Below are positions 1 to 8,821 of a DNA stretch of 64,000 nucleotides, piece after piece. Location of the stretch: the NCBI RefSeq assembly GCF_017876155.1, contig NZ_JAGINP010000003.1, positions 186,001 through 250,000 on the forward strand, written 5' to 3'. The first letter of the stretch is position 1, and each line of letters opens with the position of its first letter. A model generated the notes under the pieces. The model did no database searches, was not told where the DNA came from, and saw only the letters and a program-made list of their open reading frames with translations. The translations under genes were made by a program, and so were the position numbers. This DNA is from Azospirillum rugosum (GTDB lineage Bacteria; Pseudomonadota; Alphaproteobacteria; Azospirillales; Azospirillaceae).

Positions 1-1124
1 GTGTCGCCGGATTCCAGCCACAGCTCGCGGTGGGCGTCGCGGGCGAGCCGGCTGAGCGCCGCGCGCTCCTCCCCCTGGCTGCCGGTGCACAGGAACACGA
101 GGTTCCGGCGCGGCGTCCAGGACGCCTCCATGATGGAGATGAACTCCGGCGCGGTTTCCAGGTAGCCGCTGGCGCGGGCCGCCTTCTCCATGCGCAGCAT
201 GGAGCGGCCGACCAGCACGACCTTGCGGTCGTTCGCCTTCGCTGCCTCAGCGACCGCCTGCATACGCGCCACGTTGGACGCGAAGCCGGTCACCGCGATG
301 GCGCCCTTGCGGCCGCGGAAGGCCTCCATCAGGCCGGCGCGGGCGTCCGCCTCCGACCCGGTGGTGCCGTCCACGTTGGCGTTGGTGCTGTCGCACATCA
401 TCGCCAGCACGCCCTGGTCGCCCAGCCGCTTCAGCGCGGCGACGTCCATGGTCGGGCCGACCAGCGGGTTCGGGTCGAACTTCCAGTCGCCGGTGTGCAG
501 CACGTTGCCGGCCTTGGTGCGGATCGCCAGCGACACCGGCTCGGGGATCGAGTGGGTGACGGTGATCGATTCCACGCCGAACGGGCCGACGTTGAAGGAC
601 GCGCCCGGCTCGAACACCCGGATGCGGACGTGGCGCAGGGCGCCCGTCTCCTTCAGCCGGTCGCGGATGACGTGCGCGGCGAAGGGGGTGGCGTAGATGG
701 GGCACTCCAGGCGCGGCCACAGATGGTGGATGGCGCCGATGTGGTCCTCGTGCGCGTGGGTCACGACCAAGCCCACGACGTCGTCCATCCGCTCCTCGAT
801 GAAGGAGGGGTCGGCCATCAGGCTGTCGATGCCCGGCGCCTCGTCGCCCATGAAGGCGACGCCGGCGTCCACGATCAGCCATTTCCCGGCATGGCCGTAG
901 AGGGCCATGTTCATGCCGATGCGCGAGCAGCCGCCCAGGGGGAGGAACAGGATCTCGTCGTCACCGGGGACCGGGCCGGGAGGCGGTCCGGAGGGGGTGC
1001 GCTTCAGGGGCGCACGGTTCTTGTTGTTGTTGCCGGCGCCGCCGTGCTCATGCGGGCGGTGCGGGAACTGGGGGCGGACTCCGCCCTTCGGCGCCGCACG
1101 GCGGCGCTTATTGTCAAACGTCAT
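1..1124 (-). CDS. rnj: Ribonuclease J family nuclease, 5' part of gene (partial)
   Basis: N-terminal 374 codons of an RNase J-type metallo-beta-lactamase/beta-CASP ribonuclease; the rest lies left of the window. RNase J enzymes are cytoplasmic exo/endonucleases acting in mRNA decay and RNA maturation. The zinc-binding motif is HAHEDH at residues 123-128, followed by THSIPEP, HTGDWKFDP and CDSTN, all typical of the fold. The first ~55 residues form a basic, Asn/Pro-rich extension before the conserved LPLGG segment. The ATG at 1124 follows AGAAGG at a good distance. Full-length family members are about 550 residues, so roughly a third is missing because of the window edge, not truncation of the gene. 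The family call is firm; the choice of symbol within it is slightly less so. Confidence 0.93.
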   Translation of the reverse strand, partial: MTFDNKRRRAAPKGGVRPQFPHRPHEHGGAGNNNKNRAPLKRTPSGPPPGPVPGDDEILFLPLGGCSRIGMNMALYGHAGKWLIVDAGVAFMGDEAPGIDSLMADPSFIEERMDDVVGLVVTHAHEDHIGAIHHLWPRLECPIYATPFAAHVIRDRLKETGALRHVRIRVFEPGASFNVGPFGVESITVTHSIPEPVSLAIRTKAGNVLHTGDWKFDPNPLVGPTMDVAALKRLGDQGVLAMMCDSTNANVDGTTGSEADARAGLMEAFRGRKGAIAVTGFASNVARMQAVAEAAKANDRKVVLVGRSMLRMEKAARASGYLETAPEFISIMEASWTPRRNLVFLCTGSQGEERAALSRLARDAHRELWLESGD

Positions 1125-1294
1125 ACGACCTTCTGCTTCGTCACTCTCTGTGCCGGCATTCAACGCTGCCGGACGGGCGTGCATCGCGTGTCGATGCGGA
1201 TCTGGACCTCCCCGGTCTGGTCAGCGGCGCCATGACACTGGGGAGGTGTCGAGGCAGCCTGCCGACGCGGGGGCCGGGGAGGAGGGGTTTCGAG

Positions 1295-1323
1295 CCAATA
1301 ATTCAGGCGCAGGCTTTAGTCAA
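1295..1323 (-). promoter_or_regulatory. Possible sigma-70 promoter for rnj
   Basis: On the minus strand, TTGACT (1323-1318) is separated by 17 bp from TATTGG (1300-1295). The -35 box is good and the -10 box is poor. It would give a leader of about 165 nt before the rnj ATG. Assigned by eye only. Confidence 0.3.
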
Positions 1324-1507
1324 CGACCGAATACAGGTCGAGGACCGGGCAGCGCAACCGAAAAAACGGCTCGGAAGGGAGATCGCCGAAAAGTACCGTC
1401 GGTTACAACGGCCGTTTTCCAGCGACCGAGCTTATATGCGCCTCGCAACGGATGTTTCAAGGGACGGCGACAAGAGCGGCGACGACGATCGGCATGGCTG
1501 CCCTGCA

Positions 1508-1535
1508 GCGGGTTTATAAGGGCGGGTTTATAAGG
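1508..1535. repeat. Two-copy 14-bp tandem repeat
   Basis: The unit GCGGGTTTATAAGG occurs twice in direct succession, just beyond the stop codon of the radical SAM gene. The AT-rich TTTATAA cores stand out in GC-rich surroundings. Function unknown. Confidence 0.7.
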
Positions 1536-1548
1536 GGATGCGCATGTG

Positions 1549-2526
1549 TCAGGCGGAGCAGGACCCGCCGCCGAGCACGCAGAACTTCGCGCAGTGGCGG
1601 TGGTTCAGCTTGACCGCCCCGTGGTCGAACTGCCCGCCATCGGCGCGCGCGGCCTCGGCGAGGCTGTTGCCCATCTCGAAGCGGGGGTCGTAGGGCAGAA
1701 GCGTGCAGGGCAGGACGACGGCGCGCTCCGCCCCCTTGCGCCTCACCACCATGCGGCTGGAGGCGCACATCATCGCGTCCGGCCGGAGATTCAGGATGCC
1801 CCAGCAGGCGGTGGTGATCTCCGGCACCTCGGCCGTCTCGTCCATCTCCGGGAACAGGACGAGCGCGTGCGGGTCGGCGGCGTCGAGGGCAAGGCCATGT
1901 TCCGCGAACAGGCGGGCGTAGCCGGCGCGCATTGCGGCCTGGTCCTCGCCCCAGCGGGTGCGGCCGGCCACGGTGACGGAGAAGCCCTCGCGGACCAGCC
2001 ACCCCAACCCGGCCATCGCCTTGGCGAAGCTGCCCGCGCCGCGCTCCTGGTCGTGCAGCGCCGCGCTGTGGTGGTCCAGGCTGACGCGCAGTTGGAGCCG
2101 GCCGCCGTGGCGCTCGCGCAGGGCCGACAGCGCGGCGCGCACCGCGGGGCGCTGCATCGGGCGCATGGCGTTGGTCAGGACCAGCACGCGGAAGCCGCGG
2201 TCGAGGCACAGGCCCGCCAGTTCCGCCATGCTCCGGTTCAGGAAGGGCTCCCCGCCCGTGAAGCCGATTTCCCGCACCGGCAGCCCGTCCGCCGCGATCT
2301 CGTCCAGGAAGGGCAGGACGTCGGCCGGTTCCAGGTAGGCCAGCCGGTCGTTGCGCGGGCTGGATTCGATGTAGCAGTGCCCGCAGGTGATGTTGCACAG
2401 GCTGCCGGTGTTGAACCACAGAGTCTCCAGCCCGCTCAGCGGTACGCTCGCCCGCCGCTCCCCCTTCGCGGTCCAGTCGGGATCGGTGAATTTGGCCCGT
2501 GTGGCGGGCGGGGCGGCAAGCGTCAT
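1549..2526 (-). CDS. Radical SAM protein with C-terminal cysteine cluster
   Basis: A 325-residue radical SAM enzyme. CxxxCxxC, which binds the 4Fe-4S cluster, is at Cys44, Cys48 and Cys51 (CNITCGHCY); GGEP at about 91-94 is the SAM-binding motif. The C-terminus is HCAKFCVLGGGSCSA, a cysteine cluster that may hold a second Fe-S centre, though it is too short for a classic SPASM domain. A longer frame begins at 2607, but the ATG at 2526 (MTLAAPP) follows CAGG and gives a normal N-terminus, so it is preferred. It diverges from the copper-chaperone-like gene at 2689. The substrate is not recognisable; no obvious RiPP precursor lies next to it. Confidence 0.82.
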   Translation of the reverse strand: MTLAAPPATRAKFTDPDWTAKGERRASVPLSGLETLWFNTGSLCNITCGHCYIESSPRNDRLAYLEPADVLPFLDEIAADGLPVREIGFTGGEPFLNRSMAELAGLCLDRGFRVLVLTNAMRPMQRPAVRAALSALRERHGGRLQLRVSLDHHSAALHDQERGAGSFAKAMAGLGWLVREGFSVTVAGRTRWGEDQAAMRAGYARLFAEHGLALDAADPHALVLFPEMDETAEVPEITTACWGILNLRPDAMMCASSRMVVRRKGAERAVVLPCTLLPYDPRFEMGNSLAEAARADGGQFDHGAVKLNHRHCAKFCVLGGGSCSA

Positions 2527-2688
2527 CCTGAATCCTGTGGCGGTCTTCGTTGTGTGGTCCGGGTCGGTCGGTCGAGTGAAGATGGGCCGGTCGCGGGCCG
2601 CCGCCACTCACAAGAGCGTGTGCCGGGTGCGGCCGGGAACCGCCCCCGGCGGGGAACGGTTGCGTCAGTCAGCAGAAGGGAGAGCGAC

Positions 2689-2886
2689 ATGTACACCCTG
2701 AAGGTGAAGGGCATGACCTGCGGGCACTGCGCCCAGACCGTGACCCGCGCGCTGGAGGCGATGCCGGAGGTGGAGCGGGCGCTGGTCGACCTGGACCGCG
2801 GCGAGGTCACCGTGGAGGGCAAGGCCGACCCGATGATGCTGACCCGCGCCATCACGGAGGCTGGCTACGAAGTGGCGGACGCATAA
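2689..2886 (+). CDS. copZ: Heavy-metal-associated (HMA) domain copper chaperone
   Basis: A complete 65-residue HMA-domain protein. The metal-binding MTCGHC motif sits at residues 9-14 (Cys11, Cys14), and the length matches CopZ/Atx1-like cytosolic chaperones that pass Cu(I) to a P-type ATPase. A strong AGAAGGGAG site lies 8-16 bases before the ATG. No copper ATPase or CueR regulator is adjacent in this window, so the partner must be elsewhere. Divergent from the radical SAM gene with about 160 bp between the starts. The domain is certain; copper specificity is inferred from the family. Confidence 0.92.
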   Translation: MYTLKVKGMTCGHCAQTVTRALEAMPEVERALVDLDRGEVTVEGKADPMMLTRAITEAGYEVADA

Positions 2887-2982
2887 GCCGGCGCGACCCT
2901 TCCGCGCTGCCCCTGTTGTCTGGGCACGCCCGGCAAACGGGCTCCGCAGAAACGGACCATAACGAATTCGGGAGATCAACCC

Positions 2983-4155
2983 ATGGCAGACTATGAAAGC
3001 CGTTGGAGGAACGACCAGGGCTACCGGCGCGATGACGATCGCTGGAGCGACCGCGGGCGCAACGAGGATCAGCGCTGGGGCCGGGAGGATTACGGCCGCT
3101 CCGGGCGCGACAGCATGAGCGGTGGTGGGCGTCAGCCCGGCTACGGCTATGAAGGATCCGGCCGCGAAGGCTACGACTATGGCCGCGATTACTGGCGGCA
3201 GGAGGAGGGGCGCGGCGGGTTCGGCCAAACCGCCGGCGGCCGCGATTACGGCAGCCGTGACTTCGGTGGCCAGGATTACAGCAGCCAGGGTTATGGCGGC
3301 CAGAGCTACGGCGGCCAAGGGTCCGGCAGCCAAGGGTATAGTGGACGCAACTTCGGCGGCCAGGGTTACGGCGGCCGGGATCGGGGCTCCTTCGGCCAGG
3401 ACTATGGCTCCCGCGGCTATGGCTCCCGCGATTACGGGGCCGATTACGAGTCCCGTGGCGACTATGGCCAGGATTTCGGCGGTTCCTACGGCTCGCGCGG
3501 CGGCATGGGCAGGATGGGCGGCAGCATGGGCGGCGGAATGGGCAGCGGTATGGGCGGCTTCGGCCGGTCGAATTACCGCAGCTCCGACTACCGGGGATCC
3601 TCCGACTATGGGCGCAGCCGGGATTACCGCGGCGACCAGGACCGCGGCTTCTTCGAGCGCGCCGGCGACGAGATGGCCTCCTGGTTCGGCGATGACGACG
3701 CGGAGCGCCGCCGCCGGATGGACGCCCAGCGCGGCGACCGCGGCGCCGAGCATCACCGCGGCCGCGGCCCGCGCGGCTACGCCCGCTCCGACGAGCGGAT
3801 CCGGGAGGACGTCAGCGACCGCCTGACCGACGATCCCTACATCGACGCGTCAGAAATCGACGTGACCGTCAGCAACTGCGAGGTCACGCTGTCCGGCACC
3901 GTCGACGACCGCCGGACCAAGCGCCGGGCCGAGGACGTCGTGGAGTCCATTTCCGGCGTCCGGCACGTGCAGAACAACCTGCGCGTCCGCCAGCAGAGCT
4001 ACGGCGGCAGCGGCACGACGGCGGGCACGACGGCGGGCGCCTCGGCCATGGCCGGCCTCGGCACCACCGGCACCGGCCTGGGCAGCATGAGCGGCACCGC
4101 CGGGACCACCGGCACGACGACCGCCAGCACCACGCGCATGGGCACGGCGCGCTGA
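2983..4155 (+). CDS. BON-domain protein with long Tyr/Gly/Arg-rich low-complexity region
   Basis: A 390-residue protein. Residues ~1-245 are a low-complexity region rich in Gly, Tyr, Ser, Arg, Asp and Gln, with many YGG, YGS and GYG steps and a Met/Gly patch near 167-187. A SWFGDDDAERRR segment follows, a signature of this BON-protein group, and then one BON domain at ~268-336 (ERIREDVSDRL through NLRVRQQS). The C-terminus is Gly/Thr/Ala/Ser-rich. BON domains often bind membranes or polysaccharide and are common in osmotic-stress proteins. No signal peptide is visible. A GGGAG site lies 9-13 bases before the ATG. Function is inferred only; the composition resembles condensate-forming proteins. 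Confidence 0.85.
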   Translation: MADYESRWRNDQGYRRDDDRWSDRGRNEDQRWGREDYGRSGRDSMSGGGRQPGYGYEGSGREGYDYGRDYWRQEEGRGGFGQTAGGRDYGSRDFGGQDYSSQGYGGQSYGGQGSGSQGYSGRNFGGQGYGGRDRGSFGQDYGSRGYGSRDYGADYESRGDYGQDFGGSYGSRGGMGRMGGSMGGGMGSGMGGFGRSNYRSSDYRGSSDYGRSRDYRGDQDRGFFERAGDEMASWFGDDDAERRRRMDAQRGDRGAEHHRGRGPRGYARSDERIREDVSDRLTDDPYIDASEIDVTVSNCEVTLSGTVDDRRTKRRAEDVVESISGVRHVQNNLRVRQQSYGGSGTTAGTTAGASAMAGLGTTGTGLGSMSGTAGTTGTTTASTTRMGTAR

Positions 4156-4162
4156 TGTGAGA

Positions 4163-4309
4163 CCCTCTCCCAGCCCTGCTGGGAGAGGGAGGGGCCCGCC
4201 GCGGAGCGGCGGGAGGGTGAGGGCAAGGTGTTCCCGTGGAACCTAGCCCTCACCCTTCCCACGCCGGAGGCGTGGGCCCCTTCCCTCTCCCTGCGGAGCA
4301 GGGAGAGGG
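4163..4309. repeat. Intergenic inverted-repeat (REP-like) element between convergent genes
   Basis: Two outer hairpins at 4163-4189 and 4283-4309, with 11-bp arms of the CCCTCTCCC type, enclose two shorter GC-rich hairpins (CCCGCCGC/GCGGCGGG and CCCACGCC/GGCGTGGG). The whole lies between the convergent BON and GH15 genes and could end transcription from both sides. A related element is at 57199-57316. Confidence 0.8.
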
Positions 4310-4319
4310 TGATATTTGG

Positions 4320-6143
4320 CTACTTCCCCCCATTCCCGTTCGTCTGAGTGCGCTGCTTCGCGGGTTTCGCGCCGCGGGTCAGGTTGTGGGCGGTGGTGAC
4401 GAGGGCGATGTGGGAGAAGGCCTGGGGGAAGTTGCCGACCAGACGCTTGGCCTTGGTGTCGTACTCCTCCGACAGGAGCCCCAGGTCGTTGCAGAGCGCG
4501 AGAACGCGCTCGAACAGGGCCACCGCCTCGTCCCGCCGTCCCTGGAGGACGTAGGCGTCGGCGAGCCACAGGGTGCAGGGAAGGAACACCCCCTCCCCGT
4601 CCGGCAGGCCGTCGTCGGCCTCCTCCGTCCGGTAGCGGAGCAGGAAGCCGTCCTGGAGCAGGTGCTTCTCCACGGCAGCGATGGTGCCTTCCACGCGCGG
4701 GTCGGTGATGGGCAGGAAGCCGACCAGCGGGATGGCGAGCAGCGCCGCGTCGACGTGCCTCGCCCCGTAATACTGGACGAAGCTGTTCATCTCCGGCGAA
4801 AAGCCGTGCTCGCAGACGTTCTGGTGGATGGCGTCGCGCAGCGCCCGCCAGCGGTCGAGCGGCGCCTTCAGCCCGAACTTCCGGGCACTCTTCAGCATGC
4901 GGTCCACCGCGACCCAGGCCATCACCTTGGAATGGGTGTAGTGGCGCGACTGGCCGCGCACCTCCCAGATGCCTTCGTCCGGCTGGTTCCAGACCGTCGC
5001 CAGATGGTCGATCAGCGCGCATTGCAGGCTCCAGCCCTGGTCGGTGACCCCAAGGCCGCCCAGGCGCGCCTGGTGCACGGCGTCCATCAGCTCGCCGTAG
5101 ATGTCGAGCTGGAGCTGTCCGGCGGCGGCGTTGCCGATGCGGACGGGCGACGCGCCCTCGTAGCCCGGCAGCCAGGGCACCTCCCATTCCTGGAGGCGCC
5201 GTTCCCCGCCGATGCCGTACATGATCTGGATCTGGTTCGGGCTGCCGGCGACGGCGCGCATCAGCCATTCCCGCCAGTCCTGCGCCTCCTCGTAGAAGCC
5301 GGCGTTCATCAGGGCCAGCAGGGTCAGCGTGGCGTCGCGCAGCCAGCAATAGCGGTAGTCCCAGTTCCGCACGCCGCCCAGCTTCTCCGGCAGGGAGGTC
5401 GTCGGGGCGGCGACGATGCCGCCGGTCGGCCGGTAGGTCAGCGCCTTCAGCGTCACCAGGGAGCGAATGACCGCGTCGCGCCAGGGCCCCTCGAAGGTGC
5501 AGCGCGCGCACCAGTCGTCCCAGAACTGGAGCGTGTCGCACAGTGCCGCCTCAGGGTCGACGGGCTCCGGCGGCGGCAGGTGCGAGGGGGAATAGGTCAG
5601 CACGAAGGGGACGCTCTCCCCCTCCCCCACCGTGAAGTCGGAGACGGTGCAGAGCCCCTCGCCGCGGAAGAGCACCGGCGTGCGCAGCGTCACCATGTCC
5701 GGGCCGGCGACGGCGCGCAGAGTTTGCGGGCCAACGCGCGACACCCAGGGCACCGTGCAGCCGTAGTCGAAGCGGATGGTCATCTCCATGCGCATCGGCA
5801 CCCGGCCGCGGCGGCCGCGCACGATGCGGACGATGTCCGACGCCTGCCCGCGCGGCGGCATGAAGTCCACCACCGTCACGGCGCCCTCGGCCGTCTCGTA
5901 CTCCGTTTCCAGGACCAGGCTGTCGCCGCGATAACGGCGGACCGGTTTGGCGCCGGCGTCGCTGCTGGCGTTATGGGGGCGCAGCTGCCAACGGCCATGC
6001 TCCGGCGTGCCCAGCAGGGCGGCGAAGCAGGCCTCGGAATCGAAGCGCGGCCAGCACAGCCAGTCGATGGAGCCGTCCCGCGACACCAGGGCCGCGGTCT
6101 CGCAGTCTCCCAACAGGGCGTAGTCCTCGATCCGGGACGGCAT
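4320..6143 (-). CDS. GH15 family glucan/trehalose hydrolase (glucoamylase- or trehalase-like)
   Basis: A complete 607-residue glycoside hydrolase family 15 protein. The N-terminus (MPSRIEDYALLGDCET, then SIDWLCWPRFDS) is typical of the bacterial cytosolic GH15 group, which includes acid trehalases and glucoamylase-like enzymes. The signature RNWDYRYCWLRD lies at about 259-270. Glu394 in DEGIWEVRG fits the catalytic acid, and a late PQAFSH segment is conserved. There is no signal peptide, so it should act in the cytoplasm on trehalose or alpha-glucans. No strong ribosome site precedes the ATG. It diverges from the PoxB-like gene. Family is firm; substrate is not settled. Confidence 0.88.
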   Translation of the reverse strand: MPSRIEDYALLGDCETAALVSRDGSIDWLCWPRFDSEACFAALLGTPEHGRWQLRPHNASSDAGAKPVRRYRGDSLVLETEYETAEGAVTVVDFMPPRGQASDIVRIVRGRRGRVPMRMEMTIRFDYGCTVPWVSRVGPQTLRAVAGPDMVTLRTPVLFRGEGLCTVSDFTVGEGESVPFVLTYSPSHLPPPEPVDPEAALCDTLQFWDDWCARCTFEGPWRDAVIRSLVTLKALTYRPTGGIVAAPTTSLPEKLGGVRNWDYRYCWLRDATLTLLALMNAGFYEEAQDWREWLMRAVAGSPNQIQIMYGIGGERRLQEWEVPWLPGYEGASPVRIGNAAAGQLQLDIYGELMDAVHQARLGGLGVTDQGWSLQCALIDHLATVWNQPDEGIWEVRGQSRHYTHSKVMAWVAVDRMLKSARKFGLKAPLDRWRALRDAIHQNVCEHGFSPEMNSFVQYYGARHVDAALLAIPLVGFLPITDPRVEGTIAAVEKHLLQDGFLLRYRTEEADDGLPDGEGVFLPCTLWLADAYVLQGRRDEAVALFERVLALCNDLGLLSEEYDTKAKRLVGNFPQAFSHIALVTTAHNLTRGAKPAKQRTQTNGNGGK

Positions 6144-6312
6144 GAAAGCACCCGAAAGTGGTTTGTCGAACGTGCAACGCCTGCAACGACGGCCGGCACC
6201 GACGGGTTCCGCGCCGGTAAGGCCATGAACGACTTGTCATGGAACCGGTCGCGTCCCGGCGGGTTGGCCCAGAAAAGCCTTTTCCTTCCGACCCGATAAG
6301 ACGGAGACACCC

Positions 6313-8067
6313 ATGGCGAGCACCGCGTCCGACGTCCTGGTGGACGTGCTGGTGAACTGGGGCGTGGACACGATTTTCGGCATCCCCGGCGACGGCATCA
6401 ACGGCATCATAGAGGCGCTGCGCAAGCGCAAGGACGAGATCCGCTTCGTCCAGGTCCGCCACGAGGAGGCCGCCGCCTTCATGGCCTGCGGCTATGCCAA
6501 GTACACCGGGAAGCTGGGCGTCTGCATCGCCACGTCGGGGCCGGGCGGCATCCATCTGCTGAACGGGCTGTACGACGCAAAGCTGGACCACCAGCCGGTG
6601 CTCGCCATCACCGGGTTGCAGTTCCACGACCTTGTCGGCACCTACACCCAGCAGGATGTGGAGCTGGACAAGCTGTACCAGGACGTCGCGCTGTACAACC
6701 AGCGCATCATGGGGGCGGCGCACGTCCGCAACATCACGACGCTGGCCTGCCGCACGGCGCTGGCCCACCGCGGTGTGTCCCACATCACCATGCCCGTGGA
6801 CCTTCAGGACCAGACGGTCGACGAGGACATGCGGGCGCCGCGCAACGTCAAGGGCCACAACACCGACCTGTTCGCCCCGGAGCTGCCCGTCCCGTCGGAG
6901 GAGCAGACCCGGCGCGCCGTGGAGATCCTGGACGCCGGGCAGCGCGTCGTCATCCTGGCCGGCCAGGGCGCGCTGCGCGCCACCGACCAGCTGGAGCGGC
7001 TGGCCGACAAGCTGGGCGCCGTCATCGTCAAGGCGCTGCTGGGCAAGGCGGCGGTTCCGGACGACAGCCCCTTCACCACGGGGCAGGTCGGGCTGCTCGG
7101 CACCGCGCCGTCGCAGGAGGCGCTGGAGACCTGCGACACGCTGCTGATCGCCGGGTCGACCTTCCCCTACATCGAATACTACCCGAAGCCGGGGCAGGCC
7201 CGCGCCATCCAGATCGACATCGACGCCGCCCGCATCGGCCTGCGCTACCCGGTGGAGGCCGGGATGGTCGGCGACTGCCGGCTGGCGCTGGACATCCTGA
7301 TCGACCGCGTGAAGCCGCACCCCGACCGCTCCTTCCTGCAAAAGGCGCAGGCCGGCAAGGCGGAGTGGATGACACTGATGGAGGAGCGGGGGACGCGCAC
7401 CGACACGCCGATGAAGCCGCAGGTCGTCGCGTGGGAGCTGGGCAGGCGCCTGTCCGACACGGCGCTGGTCGCCTGCGACAGCGGCACCATCGCGACCTGG
7501 TGGGCGCGGCAGATTCCGGCCAAGCGCGGGCAGATGCACACGCTGTCCGGCAACCTCGCCTCCATGGCGCCGGGCCTGCCCTACGCCATCGCGGCGCAGA
7601 TCGCCTATCCGGACCGTCAGGTGGTGGCCTTCGTCGGCGACGGCGGCTTCTCCATGCTGATGGCCGATTTCGCCACGGCGGTGAAGTACGGGCTGCCGAT
7701 CAAGGTGATCATCAGCAACAACCGCTCGCTCGGCCAGATCAAGTGGGAGCAGATGGTCTTCCTCGGCAACCCCGAATATGTCTGCGACCTCTACCCCATC
7801 GACTTCGCCAAGGTGGCGGAGGCCTGCGGCGGCAAGGGCTTCACCATCACCGACCCGAAGGACTGCGGCGCCGTGCTGGACGCGGCACTCGCCCACCCCG
7901 GCCCGGTGGTGGTGGACTGCATCGTCGATCCCAACGAGCCGCCGATGCCGCCCAAGGTCCAGGCCAAGCAGGCACTGCATTTGGCGGAGGCGCTGGCGCG
8001 CGGCACCCCGGACGCGCTGAAGATCGCCGCCACCGTCTTCAAGGACCGCGCGCGGGAGATCATCTGA
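6313..8067 (+). CDS. poxB: ThDP-dependent pyruvate oxidase / quinone-linked pyruvate dehydrogenase-like
   Basis: A 584-residue thiamine-diphosphate enzyme of the POX/acetolactate synthase superfamily. The N-terminal pyrimidine-binding domain has FGIPGDGINGII and the catalytic Glu in RHEEAAAFMACGYAK. The C-terminal domain has the ThDP/Mg motif GDGGF...NN (about residues 438-466). Overall it matches PoxB, which oxidises pyruvate to acetate and CO2 with electrons passed to the membrane quinone pool, better than IlvB, and no small ILV subunit follows. CGGAG lies 7-11 bases before the ATG. A sulfoacetaldehyde acetyltransferase- or acetolactate-like activity cannot be excluded from sequence alone. 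Confidence 0.8.
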   Translation: MASTASDVLVDVLVNWGVDTIFGIPGDGINGIIEALRKRKDEIRFVQVRHEEAAAFMACGYAKYTGKLGVCIATSGPGGIHLLNGLYDAKLDHQPVLAITGLQFHDLVGTYTQQDVELDKLYQDVALYNQRIMGAAHVRNITTLACRTALAHRGVSHITMPVDLQDQTVDEDMRAPRNVKGHNTDLFAPELPVPSEEQTRRAVEILDAGQRVVILAGQGALRATDQLERLADKLGAVIVKALLGKAAVPDDSPFTTGQVGLLGTAPSQEALETCDTLLIAGSTFPYIEYYPKPGQARAIQIDIDAARIGLRYPVEAGMVGDCRLALDILIDRVKPHPDRSFLQKAQAGKAEWMTLMEERGTRTDTPMKPQVVAWELGRRLSDTALVACDSGTIATWWARQIPAKRGQMHTLSGNLASMAPGLPYAIAAQIAYPDRQVVAFVGDGGFSMLMADFATAVKYGLPIKVIISNNRSLGQIKWEQMVFLGNPEYVCDLYPIDFAKVAEACGGKGFTITDPKDCGAVLDAALAHPGPVVVDCIVDPNEPPMPPKVQAKQALHLAEALARGTPDALKIAATVFKDRAREII

Positions 8068-8821
8068 GGCGTCCGATTCCCGCCTGTCGCCTTGCCGGCC
8101 GGGTGACGGGCGACGATGCCGGCGGCTGTTGACCGGCTTGATGGGCGGCGTTCTTTCCACGGAACGCCGCCTCGCTTTGTGCGTTGGAGCTTGCGGCATC
8201 ACCGGTCCGGCTCATCGTCTCAGGGGTCGAAGCGCCATTTTCCTGGCGGGGTACGCCTGTTGCGCCGCAACAAAAACACCCGCCTTGCGGTGGTGCCCCC
8301 TCTCCCGCCTGTTGGACATTGGGAGATATCCTTCATTCTTGGGTGGATGGTCGGTCGCTCGCGACGTCATCACATGGACGTACCGTCGGCACCAAGACCA
8401 GAGGCAGGCGACGGATACCCTGGTGTCGGAATAGGTATTCGCGAGCCGGCTCCGGGCGACCCTTTGCGTCGTATTGCGCATTTACGCCCATTTTCATTCT
8501 GATAAAGTCCAATTCCGCTCGCTGCTGGATCATCGTCTTCAGCGCTGAACGGGGCGCATCCTTGAGCGGGGCGGCACGGAGCGCCAATGCCGCGGCCGGT
8601 TCGGCCAATCCTATCCAAGCCGCGTACGGACTCGCACTCCAAGGGGACGCCGTACCGTCCACAGCCGCTTCAGCCATTCGCAGGAGCGGGACGATCATGG
8701 CGTAAGAGATGCGCCGCCATGTGGCCGCCGAGGTTGCGCAAGGGGATTCCAATCACGGCAGCGGTCGGAAGCACAGCACAGGCAGAATTGCCGGGCACGT
8801 TCTAGAATCGGGGGGCTAGAC
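8068..8821. other. Long intergenic region, no gene seen
   Basis: About 750 bp between the PoxB-like gene and the first EPS-locus regulator. A terminator-like hairpin lies at 8144-8171 and a short palindrome GAATAGGTATTC near 8430. Reading frames on both strands are short, overlap each other, and show no domain or ribosome site. It may hold the leader and promoter of the regulator, but no convincing -35/-10 pair was found. Confidence 0.55.
8144..8171 (+). terminator. Possible terminator after the PoxB-like gene
   Basis: A perfect 10-bp stem (GGCGGCGTTC / GAACGCCGCC) with an 8-nt loop lies about 75 bp past the stop codon. The downstream T run is weak. Confidence 0.4.

Larger units (their letters stand above)
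1125..1548. other. Intergenic region upstream of rnj
   Basis: A 424-bp stretch between two minus-strand genes. It holds a possible rnj promoter at 1295-1323 and a short tandem repeat at 1508-1535. Short reading frames here lack family features and ribosome sites and look like chance. Confidence 0.6.

Noticed and set aside
1232..1519. A 95-codon plus-strand frame upstream of rnj
   Set aside because: No ribosome site, no domain, and it runs through the likely rnj promoter into a tandem repeat.
8129..8752. Several 80-140-codon frames on both strands in the 8068-8821 gap
   Set aside because: They overlap each other, have no ribosome sites or family features, and one crosses a terminator-like hairpin.
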